A DNA stretch of 64,000 nucleotides, taken from the NCBI RefSeq assembly GCF_900119165.1, contig NZ_FPJG01000006.1:3658001-3722000 (forward strand), read 5' to 3'. This DNA comes from Amycolatopsis australiensis (GTDB lineage Bacteria > Actinomycetota > Actinomycetes > Mycobacteriales > Pseudonocardiaceae). The notes beneath the pieces were generated by a model. That model made no database searches. It was given only the letters and a program-made list of their open reading frames with translations, and was not told the DNA's origin. A program made the position numbers and the translations under genes. Below are positions 33,641-42,332 of the stretch, in pieces. Position 1 is the first letter of the stretch. The number at the start of each line of letters is the position of its first letter.

Positions 33641-34436
33641 CCAGACAGCGAAACCGGTCACCGCAGCCCCGAAGAAGCGGGTCATGCCCGTCGCGTTCCA
33701 CCGGGGCGGGCTCCTCGCCGCCGTGGTTGTGGTGGAGGACGTGGCCCCGGAGCACCGCGCTTTAATGGACTTGAATCGGGACGAGCTGGTCAAGCTGTTG
33801 AGCATCGTCTCGCGCCAGATCCGCGATGACGACCCGTACGAGTTCGATCACTTCCCGCCAATATTCAGCAAGGTCGCCAAGACGGAGGTCCTCCCACCCA
33901 AACCGGAATGGCTGCCGGGTACTGGGACGGGGACGCTGTCGACCGGCGCACTGCTGGCAACCATCGCCGGATTGCCGACGGCGACGCGATTCCACGGCGC
34001 CGCCGACAGTCTGCACGCTCGACTCCGGGAGGCGCAGAGCGCCGCGCGGGAGTGGCTCTCCGACGTCGACGTGACGCCGTACACGGCAACCATCATGGTC
34101 GGTCGCGTCGAGTTCAACGCGACAATCGCTGCCCCGCGCGACGTTCTGCGAATAGTGTCGGTCAAATTCAGCCCACCGGCGGAGGAAAAGCCCGACGCCG
34201 CAGTCCGGCAGCCGCCTGCGCCGGACTGGACGACCCCGCGGTGGGATGCGCACGAGTTCTCCTTCGATCACACGCAGATGAATAGGCGATTCATCAACGC
34301 CTTCCTTCAAAAACATTCAGAGGATAAAGAACGCAAGCGCTGGCACGAGATGATCAACAGGCTGCCCAAGGACCCGATCGAGAAGTCGAGCGTGTACTTC
34401 GAGCACCGGTACTCCCGCTCTTCGCCGGCAAACTGA
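33618..34436 (+). CDS. Unrecognised protein B of the cassette
   Basis: 272 residues. A basic N-terminus leads to FHRGGLLAAVVVVEDVAPEH, RALMDLNRDELVKLLSIVSR and DDDPYEFDHFPPIFSKV; a central Gly/Thr loop (LPGTGTGTLSTGALLAT); beta-strands YTATIMVGRVEFNATIA and VLRIVSVKFSPPAEE; and a charged helical end FINAFLQKHSEDKERKRWHE. No signal peptide or transmembrane helix. The ATG overlaps gene A. It does not carry the D-D-(L/I)-x-N-M motif shared by A and C. Function unknown. Confidence 0.68.
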   Translation: MTPSPGSSQTAKPVTAAPKKRVMPVAFHRGGLLAAVVVVEDVAPEHRALMDLNRDELVKLLSIVSRQIRDDDPYEFDHFPPIFSKVAKTEVLPPKPEWLPGTGTGTLSTGALLATIAGLPTATRFHGAADSLHARLREAQSAAREWLSDVDVTPYTATIMVGRVEFNATIAAPRDVLRIVSVKFSPPAEEKPDAAVRQPPAPDWTTPRWDAHEFSFDHTQMNRRFINAFLQKHSEDKERKRWHEMINRLPKDPIEKSSVYFEHRYSRSSPAN

Positions 34437-34444
34437 GGAGCGAC

Positions 34445-35149
34445 ATGCCGGGCAAGAACGACCGGAGCGTCATCGGCCTCTACCAGCAAGGTACGGCGTC
34501 CTGCCTTTCCGTGGTGGGACGGACGTCGCAACGGATCGAGCCTGAGACCGCCGTGAACCACGCCCGGCTCATCGACGTGATCGGGGCGCTGTCGGCGGAC
34601 TTCCGGAAGTCCGCGTCCGGAGTGGAACTGTTCCTGCTGGTGTCCGACGTCACCGAGTGGGCGGACCGGTTCAACAAGATCCCGCTCGTCCAAGGAGGTC
34701 TCGACCCCCAAGAGCGCTTCTCCGACCTGGATCCTGCGGCCGAGGCCGAGCGCGTCGTGCGGTGTCAGCTCGGCCAGATCGCCGAAGGCCAGTCGCTCGC
34801 GCCGGTCCGGAACTTCTTCGAAAGCACTATCGCTGAGATCAGCCGGCGGGTCGGTGGCCCGTTCAACGCGCGCAGCGTCGTCATCAGCACCGGGGTGTAC
34901 CGGACGACCGGTACGCCAGCGCGCACCCGCGCCGTGATCCGGCTCGAAGTGGCCAGCTATCAGCGGGACGCGAACAAACGGCTCTGCGGGTCCCGCGTGC
35001 GCGGGGAGTACTTCCTCGAACTCGACAAGTTCGCCAACCCCCGCCGCCGGAAGGAGTTCGAGGACTACATCACTCACAGCGACCTCGACGACATCGAGAA
35101 CATGGCCAAAGGGTTCCTGCGCCAAGACTACCTGCTGGCCCATCATTAG
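34445..35149 (+). CDS. Unrecognised protein C of the cassette
   Basis: 234 residues starting after a strong GAGGAG (8-bp gap to gene B). The segments VNHARLIDVIGALSADFRKS and GVELFLLVSDVTEWADRFNK look like an ordered alpha/beta domain; RTRAVIRLEVASYQRD and VRGEYFLELDKF are beta-strands. The end, RRKEFEDYITHSDLDDIENM-AKGFLRQDYLLA, mirrors the end of protein A in sequence and in position after an L-D-K motif. The two probably share a C-terminal docking module. Function unknown. Confidence 0.7.
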   Translation: MPGKNDRSVIGLYQQGTASCLSVVGRTSQRIEPETAVNHARLIDVIGALSADFRKSASGVELFLLVSDVTEWADRFNKIPLVQGGLDPQERFSDLDPAAEAERVVRCQLGQIAEGQSLAPVRNFFESTIAEISRRVGGPFNARSVVISTGVYRTTGTPARTRAVIRLEVASYQRDANKRLCGSRVRGEYFLELDKFANPRRRKEFEDYITHSDLDDIENMAKGFLRQDYLLAHH

Positions 35150-35631
35150 CCTGTCCAGCTCGTTGACGAGTCGAACCCGATTACGGGTGCCTTGGACTGG
35201 GATGATCGGCTGATACGCGTGGTGCGGAGGACATCCGCGCCGAGCAGGTGGCTGCCGGTGACCCGTTCACCCGGTCGCGAGGATCGCCGCCGGTCGACCG
35301 CGTCGCGGGTCGACCGGCGTCGGATTGAGCAGCGGACCCTCGCCCGGGTCCATCCAGAACTCGAAGAGGAAGACTCGAGATCGGTTGACCACGCCGGCGG
35401 TGGTCTGGCGGCCATCGTCGTCGCCCTCGCGACGTGGGGTGGGAAGCGCAGCCACAACTTCCGTGGCCGAACATGGCCGGTCGCGCTGTGCGAACGGGCG
35501 CACCGATCGCGGGACCGGTCCCCCATCTGCGCGGGGAAGCCGCTTTGCCCAGGGCGTGCTCCGCCCCGAATCTGGACTCCAGGACCGGCCGAAACCGGGC
35601 CGGGCAACGATCTTCGCGAAAGGAGACACTC
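35150..35631. other. Gene-free stretch
   Basis: About 480 bases after the cassette. Open frames exist on both strands but have no recognisable content or ribosome binding site. It carries the promoter region of the secreted protein at 35632. Confidence 0.45.
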
Positions 35632-36261
35632 ATGACCCGACATCGATACCCGGTGGCGCTGCTGGCGGTGCTCGCCGCGTTGACGATCACCGCGCCCGCC
35701 GCGCAAGCGCGACCGGCGCAGTACCCGCTGCCTCCGCCCGGCGTGCAGCTCCCGCTGACCGCGCGGGCGCTCGACTCCCAGTTGCAGCTGCGGGACGAGA
35801 CCCTCTCGGTGGACTTCCACGGTGGCCTGCGGGTCCGAGTGGAACCCAACCCCGACGATCCGGACAACTCCCGGCGGCTGCGCCTGGTCGGGATGCGGTT
35901 CGACGCCGACCTGCCCGAGGGCGGCCGGCAGGCCCGTCAGGGCGGCGGCTCGATCACCATCGAGCAGAGCGGCGACGATACCGACCCACAGAGCGTTCTG
36001 CGGCTGACGCAGCAGTCCCCGCCGCGGTACGAGAACATCATGGTGGTCAGCTTCAGCATGACGATCGACCAGCCCGGCCGCGCCGAACCCCTCGTCCTGA
36101 CCACCAAGGATCCGGCCCGGCTGGTCGGACAGCTCAGCCAGTTCCCCCCTCAGGCCGACATCTACCAGCTGCAGAACCCGATCGACCTGGTACTTCCGGA
36201 AAGCCCGGACGACACCGTCGCCACCCTCCAGACGTTCCCCGTCAAGCTCAGCGAGGCGTGA
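35632..36261 (+). CDS. Secreted protein of unknown function
   Basis: 209 residues. AAAGGAG precedes the ATG. The signal peptide (RHRYPVALLAVLAALTITAP then AAQA) is followed by a beta-rich mature domain (LQLRDETLSVDFHGGLRVRV, RLRLVGMRFDADLPEGG, IMVVSFSMTIDQPGRAEPLV). No Cys, so no disulfide or lipid anchor. It is likely an extracellular soluble protein; no family recognised. Confidence 0.7.
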   Translation: MTRHRYPVALLAVLAALTITAPAAQARPAQYPLPPPGVQLPLTARALDSQLQLRDETLSVDFHGGLRVRVEPNPDDPDNSRRLRLVGMRFDADLPEGGRQARQGGGSITIEQSGDDTDPQSVLRLTQQSPPRYENIMVVSFSMTIDQPGRAEPLVLTTKDPARLVGQLSQFPPQADIYQLQNPIDLVLPESPDDTVATLQTFPVKLSEA

Positions 36262-36385
36262 GGCGCCGGGGTCTGCGGTGCACGGGCCGGCGACCAACCG
36301 CGGCCGCCGGCCCGGCAGCCTCCCGGACCGGGAGCGCCGGGGAGGGCGGCATCCTCGTCGTCATGACCGCAGGACGGGCATCCCG

Positions 36386-36490
36386 ATGCTGACCGGTCAG
36401 CCGTCGCGGCGGGCCGAGCAAGGCGCCAGCAATTTGAAGCAGGCCGGCGAGAAGGTCAAGGATGCCGCGAAGAAGGTGCTGGGCGGCTGA
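36386..36490 (+). CDS. Possible 34-residue amphipathic peptide
   Basis: ATG at 36386, TGA at 36488-36490. The C-terminal part NLKQAGEKVKDAAKKVLGG is a strong amphipathic helix like those of CsbD- or LEA-type stress proteins. No good ribosome binding site. Offered as a candidate only. Confidence 0.3.
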   Translation: MLTGQPSRRAEQGASNLKQAGEKVKDAAKKVLGG

Positions 36491-36895
36491 CCGGGCTGGT
36501 GCGACCACGGCGGATCTTGGCTGACGTCGAGAGTGGCGAGGGCCAGGGTCGGTCTCCCGTCGTGTCAGCCAGTCCGTCGAGCTGTGGCCGCCCTCAGGCC
36601 GGCATCGACATGCTCATCAGGACGTGGCGGGGTGATGGGACAGCGCCGAGGTCGCGACGGTGCCGGGTGGGCGGGCTGCTGCGGTGCTCGTTGGGTGCGC
36701 GGCCCGGGTGACCCGGTGGTGGCGTCCACGTCCTCGCCTGTGATCGCGGGCTCTCCCCGAACACGGGAAAGAGCCACCCCGTGGCGGTTCAAGTCCCCGC
36801 TCCTCGCGGCGGCGGTGAGCGGGCTCGCTAGCGGCGGCGGGTGACGTGCAGTGGCTGGCCCCGTGCCGGTGAGGTGGCGTCACTCGCGCTGAGGT
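36491..36895. other. Gene-free stretch
   Basis: About 400 bases between the small peptide and a convergent minus-strand gene. It contains a tRNA-T-loop-like string near 36786 that does not fold (listed as rejected). Nothing else seen. Confidence 0.45.
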
Positions 36896-37396
36896 CTATG
36901 TGAGGGGGTTCAGCACGAGGACGGCACTCACCGCCATCAGGCAGAGGGCGCACACCTCCACCAGCAGTCCGGCCAGCACCACGCGTGCCCGCCACCGATT
37001 CACGCGGCGAATCTCCATGAGGAGTTGCGCCTGGAGCCGGTACTCGGCGCGGCGGCTGTCGGCGTCGACGTGGTCCCAGTCGGTCTGTTCCGCAATCGCC
37101 AGGAGTTCCTGCGCGTCGATGACCGGCATCCTGGCGGGGGCGTTGACCAGGAGCCCGGCGGCCGCGGCGACGACAAGCCCGGCCAGCGCGACGACCAGCA
37201 GGGCAACCACGGTCGCGGGCGGCACGAAGGCGGGGTTCCGCGTGGCGAGCGCGACGAAGCCGAGGACGATCGCGACCAGCGTGCCCGACGTCGAAATGAT
37301 CGCGATGCCGCGTTGTTCGAGCGAGCCTTTCTTCCGTCGTTCTTCGGTCAGCTGGTCGAGCAGCAGCGAATGGTGCCGTCCCAGTGCGTCACCCAT
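36896..37396 (-). CDS. Three-helix membrane protein
   Basis: 166 residues. An N-terminal helix (LLLDQLTEERRKKGSLEQRG) precedes two transmembrane helices (IAIISTSGTLVAIVLGFVAL; VVALLVVALAGLVVAAAAGL); a cytoplasmic helical region (AEQTDWDHVDADSRRAEYRL) and a third helix (VVLAGLLVEVCALCLMAVSA) follow. The start overlaps the previous stop as TGATG. The layout (charged amphipathic lead, paired helices, short loops) resembles small membrane effectors in prokaryotic conflict systems, but I cannot name a family. Confidence 0.68.
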   Translation of the reverse strand: MGDALGRHHSLLLDQLTEERRKKGSLEQRGIAIISTSGTLVAIVLGFVALATRNPAFVPPATVVALLVVALAGLVVAAAAGLLVNAPARMPVIDAQELLAIAEQTDWDHVDADSRRAEYRLQAQLLMEIRRVNRWRARVVLAGLLVEVCALCLMAVSAVLVLNPLT

Positions 37397-38568
37397 CACG
37401 ACCACCTGAACCGCATCCGCGGAGTGGCCCGCTTGGGGCGCGCGAGGACGGAGATCGGCCATGCCAGCTCACGCCATTCCCTGAGCCTGACGTCGCCGTC
37501 GGGGACCAGTCCGAAATTCGCCGCGGCGGAAACCACTGCGGCGTTGAGAGCGAGGTCGCGGCCGAGGTCGTCCAAGTCTTGCTTGATCCCGCCGATGCGG
37601 TCCTGAGCCGCGTCCTCGGCGGCCTCTGCGGCGGCCAGCCGGGCGGCGACCTCCGTGCCGGCCGGGTAACGGGCGTCCAGCCGGGGCAGAGCCCTTCGGA
37701 TTCGCTTCTCCAGCCGGCCGCGGCCGCGCAGCGCGCGGGCGGCCTGGCGAGCCTGTTCCCGCTCTTCGCCGGAGAGCGGTTGGTCGGTGCGCAGCCGCCC
37801 GGCCAGCCATCGGCAGCGCGTGGCGTCGTCGTCGGCCAGATCACCGGCGGTCGCGTCGAGGTCGGCGGCCAGCTGAAGCTTCTGGTCGGTCCATTGCGCC
37901 TGCAGGGTGGCCAGGGTGGCGCGCAGTTCGCCGATTTTCTGCTCGTTGCGGATCCGGGCGCGGGCGGCTTTGGCCTCCACCAGCTCTTGTTCTTTCCGGC
38001 TGATCCGTGCGGTGGCAGGCTCGATCTCCGCCTTGATCGACTTCAGCAGCCGGTACATACTGGATTCGTCGTCGAGGGCGACGCACAGCGCTGATGTCTC
38101 GTGCAGGGACACGATGACGGCGCAGGGGAGCAACGATTCCGGAATTCCGAAGAACTCTTGCAGGTCGTTGACCGCCGTGGTGTGCGTGTCCTGGTGCCGG
38201 CGCACACTTGCTGTCCGCGATGGCGTCACCTCGGTCATCCGCACGGACGATGGCCACCTCCGGTTGACCGCGCGGCTGAGCCGGCCGCCACCGCTCGGGC
38301 ACGACACGTCGGGCACCAGCGCGCCGTACTGGGTTCGGTACAGCTCTTCGTCGAGCAGGATGCTGCTGCCGGGTGAGGGGGTGATAACGGCGAGGTAGGG
38401 GCCGGTGACGTCGTGGATGTCGCTCCATTCCTGGAAGAAGCGCCGGTGCAGCCGAGGGGCGTCGGCAGAGCGCGAAACGAGGAACACCAGGCCGGCGTAG
38501 CCGCCGTCGGCCAGGGTGGCGAACGAGGTCCGCAAGAAGCGCCGGAACGGGTAGGTTGTGGTCAGCAT
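37396..38568 (-). CDS. Unrecognised protein with coiled-coil, partner of the membrane protein
   Basis: 390 residues. The N-terminal domain (GGYAGLVFLVSRSADAPRLH, RRFFQEWSDIHDVTGPYLAV, then DLQEFFGIPESLLPCAVIVS) looks like an alpha/beta or thioredoxin-like sensor. Residues 185-260 form a long coiled coil (RISRKEQELVEAKAARARIR and onward), and more helices follow (RRALPRLDARYPAGTEVAAR). Its stop is fused to the start of the three-helix membrane protein. A soluble sensor or switch with membrane effector is one reading. It is divergent from the gene at 38835. Confidence 0.62.
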   Translation of the reverse strand: MLTTTYPFRRFLRTSFATLADGGYAGLVFLVSRSADAPRLHRRFFQEWSDIHDVTGPYLAVITPSPGSSILLDEELYRTQYGALVPDVSCPSGGGRLSRAVNRRWPSSVRMTEVTPSRTASVRRHQDTHTTAVNDLQEFFGIPESLLPCAVIVSLHETSALCVALDDESSMYRLLKSIKAEIEPATARISRKEQELVEAKAARARIRNEQKIGELRATLATLQAQWTDQKLQLAADLDATAGDLADDDATRCRWLAGRLRTDQPLSGEEREQARQAARALRGRGRLEKRIRRALPRLDARYPAGTEVAARLAAAEAAEDAAQDRIGGIKQDLDDLGRDLALNAAVVSAAANFGLVPDGDVRLREWRELAWPISVLARPKRATPRMRFRWS

Positions 38569-38834
38569 GCCGCCTCACCGGTGTTGGTTCCTGCCAAAAT
38601 GGTACTCTTCGGGCGTCCTTGGCCGGGGCCCTTCCGCTGGACCGGTTTTCCGATCCTTCACGCTCGGTCTAGCTCGTGACTGCGCGCCTTCAGCATTTGG
38701 TCCGTCGGACACCTCAAACGAATGGGAAAGTCATGGCCGATTCGCGCCACCGCCCCGAGTGATCCAACGGCTGACTCACCCGGCGCGGAGGGCCCCTGCT
38801 GCGGATCGACATGCTCGGGAACTTGGAGATTCTC

Positions 38835-40000
38835 GTGGATCGACGGACCTTCCACCGCTCTGTGCTGCTCACGACGCTCGCCGCACCGCTCGCGAGCGTC
38901 GGTGTCGCTGCGGCTGAATCCCGTACTGAGGTTCCCCGCCACGCGGTGGTGGAATTCGGCCTGCCCCCGGCGGTGGAAACCCACGAAATGGTCAAGCTGC
39001 CCGGCGTTCCCCTTGTGCTTGTTTCGCAGATGTCCAACAGTCACCTGGTGAAACTCGGACTCGACCCCGCCACCGAGGAAGTCGCCGCCGCCCGCGCGTT
39101 CCCGCTGGGGGAATCGGACGCGATGCTGCACGGTCTCGCGTTGTCCCGCTGCTATCCCGGACACGTGTGGGCCACCCACGAAGGCCGCAACTGGCTGCTA
39201 CTCGTCGATCCTGGCACCGCGGACGTCAACAGCGCACTTCGGATCATGCGCAGCATTCCCGTGCCCGACGGCGGCTGCGGCCCGCACTACGTCGGCGAAT
39301 ACGACGACATGCTCTGGGTTGGCCTCAAAGGCAGCACGCAGGTCCTGGCCATCAACCACACCAACCCGGCCAGCTACCACCTCTACACCGCCTCGCGCAC
39401 CCCTATTTTCGTCGCCCGTCATCCCGGCACGGGGGAGTTCTACGCCAGCCAGGACGAAACTAGCCAGATTCTGCACATCAATCCCAGAACCCGCGCCACT
39501 GACCAGCTCCCTATCCCCGCCGCAGCCGGCCGCACCCCAGTCGGCCTGATCGCCGGCCCCACCGGCCTGGTGGGTCGCCCTGCTCGGCTCGGCACACCCC
39601 AGCAAGGCACCGGCACCTTCGGCCGCATCGACAACCACGGCCGGCTCACCTGGTTCCATCTCGAGTCACCCGAAGTCAGCCAAGCCGGACTGCTCCACAT
39701 CGCCTTCGACCCACCGGAAAAGACCATCCGTCCCAGTGCCTGGCTCCTGGGCTCGTCGATCATCTGCCCACTGCACCAAATGTGATCATCCGCGTCACCT
39801 TCGATGACCAGTACACCCGCGTGGTGAACGAAGAAGTCGCCTTCCTCCCCACTCAGCAATGCAAGGCCCACCGCCTGCTGCCCCTGGACAACAACGTGCT
39901 GGCCACCGAACTCACCAGCTCGACCATCGCCCGGCTCACCAACACGCGCGACGCCACCTGGGACCGCCCCACCACACCCACCCCCGCGCCACCCAGCTGA
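38835..40000 (+). pseudogene. Exported beta-propeller (streptogramin-lyase-like) protein, frameshifted near its end
   Basis: A GTG at 38835 (GGAG upstream) begins VDRRTFHRSVLLTTLAAPLA, a Tat-like signal peptide. Repeated blades follow: CYPGHVWATHEGRNWLLLVD, DDMLWVGLKGSTQVLAINHT, RHPGTGEFYASQDETSQILH, resembling Vgb/NHL-type propellers. The frame ends at TGA 39783-39785, while a second frame continues without gap from 39782 (IIRVTFDDQYTRVVNEEVAF, ATELTSSTIARLTNTR) to 40000, completing the propeller. The overlap of the two frames indicates a single-base indel near 39765-39785, either real or an assembly error. Confidence 0.62.
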
Positions 40001-40751
40001 GAACGATCAGCCGTAACACGCGTTCAGCGGGTCTATCGGGCGCATCGTCGGCGGAGGCAGCGATACAAGCGGGAATGCCGCGGGCTGGCCGGCGTAGGTG
40101 ACGTTGCCGGGGCGGCTGGATTCGGCTCGGCGACTCCTGTGTGCGCCGGTGGTGGCCGAGACCGTGGTGGTGTGCGGCCCGGCCGGGCCGATTGTCGTCT
40201 CAGACGTTCAGAATTGTGGAACATCTCGTCGGGGGCAACCATGAACGGGGGCGCAGCGGCCGAGGGCCACCCGAGCCGGACCTGACCGGCGCGATCGCCT
40301 ACGCCAGCCAGCATGGGCGCGGCGGAGTTCTCGAGGGTGTCGGCCGCGGCGAGATAGGGCCTCGGTGACTGCGACGGAGGAGTGGCCGAGGTCGGCGGCG
40401 ATCTGGCGGATGTGGACGCCGTGGGCTTACCTGCTGCATCGCGTTAGAGCGAATGGCGCGTATCCGCTGGGCGGATGGTCGGCGTGCCGTGTGCGTGTCC
40501 GCACGCTGTGGCGGTGTCCGTCGGCTCAGGCGATCGATGATCCGGTCGTGGATGCGGGCTGAGCAGCAGCTGCACGGCGAGTCCACCGCCGAGTGCGCAG
40601 GTCATGTCGCCGGTCCGGCTACCCGGCAGGAATGGCGGTAAGCGACCGGTGTCCGCCGACGACCTGAGCAGGACTGCCCCAGACGCACCTTCCGAGGTCG
40701 CTGCTCCCCGGCCGGGGAGCGTGATGTTCGGTCTGGGGGCGTGCCCCGGTT
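40001..40751. other. Degenerate region with a possible recombinase remnant
   Basis: No intact gene. On the minus strand near 40330-40420 HGVHIRQIAADLGHSSVAVT-EAL can be read, with a shifted continuation LAAADTLENSAAPMLAG. The L-G-H-S-S-x-x-V-T-x-x-Y-like end resembles the C-terminus of tyrosine recombinases, but an HTH of another family is possible. The rest shows nothing I can support. Confidence 0.35.
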
Positions 40752-41038
40752 TCGTCGCCTCAACAAGAGCTTCGGGGCGGCTGGCGCCGTCGAGGAAGCT
40801 GAAATTGGAGTGCACGTGCAACTCGGCATAAGGGGCGCGGAGCCGGTCGCCGCCGTCGTCCCGGCCGCGGCGGTCGCGCAGGTCGGCCGGCGCGCCGGCG
40901 TGGCCCTCGCGCTTGCGGAGACCAGGCCGGCGAGTCGCTGCCATCAGCGAGCACGGGCGCGCGCCCGGAGACGATCCGCTCGACTTCCGACCAGGGCACG
41001 CTGGGGTTGTTGAACGCCACGACAAGCTCCCACACCAT
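40752..41038 (-). pseudogene. dnaE2: DnaE2 error-prone DNA polymerase, N-terminal fragment
   Basis: In one minus frame FNNPSVPWSEVERIVSGRAP, and after a shift near 40920, RKREGHAGAPADLRDRRGRD and PYAELHVHSNFSFLDGASRP-EALVEA. The last is the start of the PHP domain, and the whole is the conserved N-terminus of actinobacterial DnaE2 (ImuC). The remaining 950 or so residues are absent. A partial copy; the functional gene presumably lies elsewhere. Confidence 0.75.
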
Positions 41039-41645
41039 GCCAATTTCGCTGTGGGGAAGTCAGCGACGTGCATCGAACACAAGTACGGACTTGACCGGAG
41101 CCACGGTGTACGAGGCTACGGAGGGGCTGTCGCTCGGCGGTGGACGTTGGTACGCGCTGCCCGATGACACGACCTACTTCAAACCACGGACGGGCAGCTG
41201 CGCCAATCGCTGATCCCAGCGCATACGCTCCGCGATCGACCCGCTTGGACTAAGGTCGCCGGCGGCTGAGGCGCTCGGGTCGTCCGGTCGCCCAAGCAAG
41301 CGCGGGCAGTTCACGGAGGCCGCGTCGTCAGCGTGGTTTGGGCAGCCGCAGCGCCGGGCGGTGACACCGTGCGCGAGTCGGATGCGCGACGCTGTTGACC
41401 GACAACGACCTCGCCTTGCCCGACCGGGCCGACCTGTCCGCCGACTCAGCAGGGCTCACGCCACTCCCGCCCGCCGGGGTGCGCGCTTCTTCGGGTCAGC
41501 CTCCTGGCCGAGCGCGTTGCCTTCGACCTCCCAACCCGGCGACGTGGACTACACACCGTAAGACCGATTGGGCCAGCTCGGTGACTTGCCTCCCCGCGCG
41601 TCTGAAAAGCGTATATAAAGCAAAGCGAGCCCCGCAGGGACCTGG
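41039..41645. other. Gene-free stretch
   Basis: About 600 bases. No frame with convincing content. Near its end (41606-41625, around AAGCGTATATAAAGCAAAGC) the base composition turns AT-rich, a likely promoter for the small membrane gene at 41680. Confidence 0.45.
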
Positions 41646-41669
41646 CCTCACCTGAATTTTCAGGTGAGG
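41646..41669. promoter_or_regulatory. 24-bp palindrome at the ribosome binding site of a small gene
   Basis: CCTCACCTGAA (41646-41656), two bases TT, TTCAGGTGAGG (41659-41669): perfect arms. The right arm runs into the GAGGAAGG ribosome binding site 8-12 bp before the ATG at 41680. As RNA it could sequester the site; as DNA it could be an operator. Confidence 0.65.
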
Positions 41670-41679
41670 AAGGTGTGCG

Positions 41680-41874
41680 ATGCCGGAGTGGCTCATCGCG
41701 TTGGCGGCCGGATACGTCCTGCTGCTGATCTCGTTCGTCGTCGTGGTTGCGGTGCTCGACCGCAACCACCGCCGCGCCGACCGCGCTGTGCGCGTACTGC
41801 GGATGCTGCTGATCGGCGCCACCCCGGGCGTCGCTGGCGCGCTGCTGAAGCTGCACCAGGCCGGCCTGCTGTGA
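41680..41874 (+). CDS. Small membrane protein
   Basis: 64 residues. One strong transmembrane helix (LIALAAGYVLLLISFVVVVA), a basic linker (DRNHRRADRAVRVLR) and a second, weaker hydrophobic helix (MLLIGATPGVAGALLKLHQA). GAGGAAGG sets the ATG. Such proteins occur in plasmid and integrative-element modules. The palindrome overlapping its ribosome binding site suggests tight control. Confidence 0.65.
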   Translation: MPEWLIALAAGYVLLLISFVVVVAVLDRNHRRADRAVRVLRMLLIGATPGVAGALLKLHQAGLL

Positions 41875-42332
41875 CGTTGGAGCCCGCGTTCATCCCGCGG
41901 TTCTTCCGACGATCGCGTGCTGGAGCCGTGGGGGCACGCGAGCACGAGGGCGGCGGCGTTGTCGGCCTTGCTTTCGCCGGCGTGGCGTACGGTCGCGATC
42001 GCCAACTGTACGAGCGCCATCGCGAGGCGCTGAGGGTTTTCGTCGCATGCCGCCGAGGGATCCTGCGTCATCGCGGTAGCGGGAAGGGGTTAATGAGCGC
42101 CGCCGCTGGTCAAGATGATCAGCTCGACGTCGCCGTCGGCGCCTCTCAGCGGGCCGGTATGTGCCCGGCCGCGGCTACCGCAATACGTGGCAGTGGGAAC
42201 TGGAACCACAGAAGCGGACCAGCCCCGCGCGGTGGTTCCGGTTCTCACAGCCTCGTCAGCCGTTCTCGGTGATCGTGTTCTTCGGGTGACGAGCGGAGGT
42301 GGCGCCGATGACGTACCGGTTTGCCGGTCACT
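41875..42332. other. Gene-free stretch with an uncertain minus-strand frame
   Basis: About 460 bases. A minus-strand frame from 42071 (PQRLAMALVQLAIATVRHAG) could be the start of a small helical protein but runs on into the antisense of the 41680 gene and has no clear stop or ribosome binding site. Not called. Confidence 0.4.

Noticed and set aside
35146..36297. Minus-strand open frame of 383 codons
   Set aside because: It is antisense to the secreted protein at 35632, which has a ribosome binding site and signal peptide.
36740..36840. tRNA-like string GGCGGTTCAAGTCCCCGC
   Set aside because: The T-loop letters fit, but the T-stem does not pair and no acceptor, D- or anticodon arm is found.
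41496..42071. Minus-strand frame beginning with a helical segment
   Set aside because: No ribosome binding site, and it runs on into the antisense of the small membrane gene at 41680.
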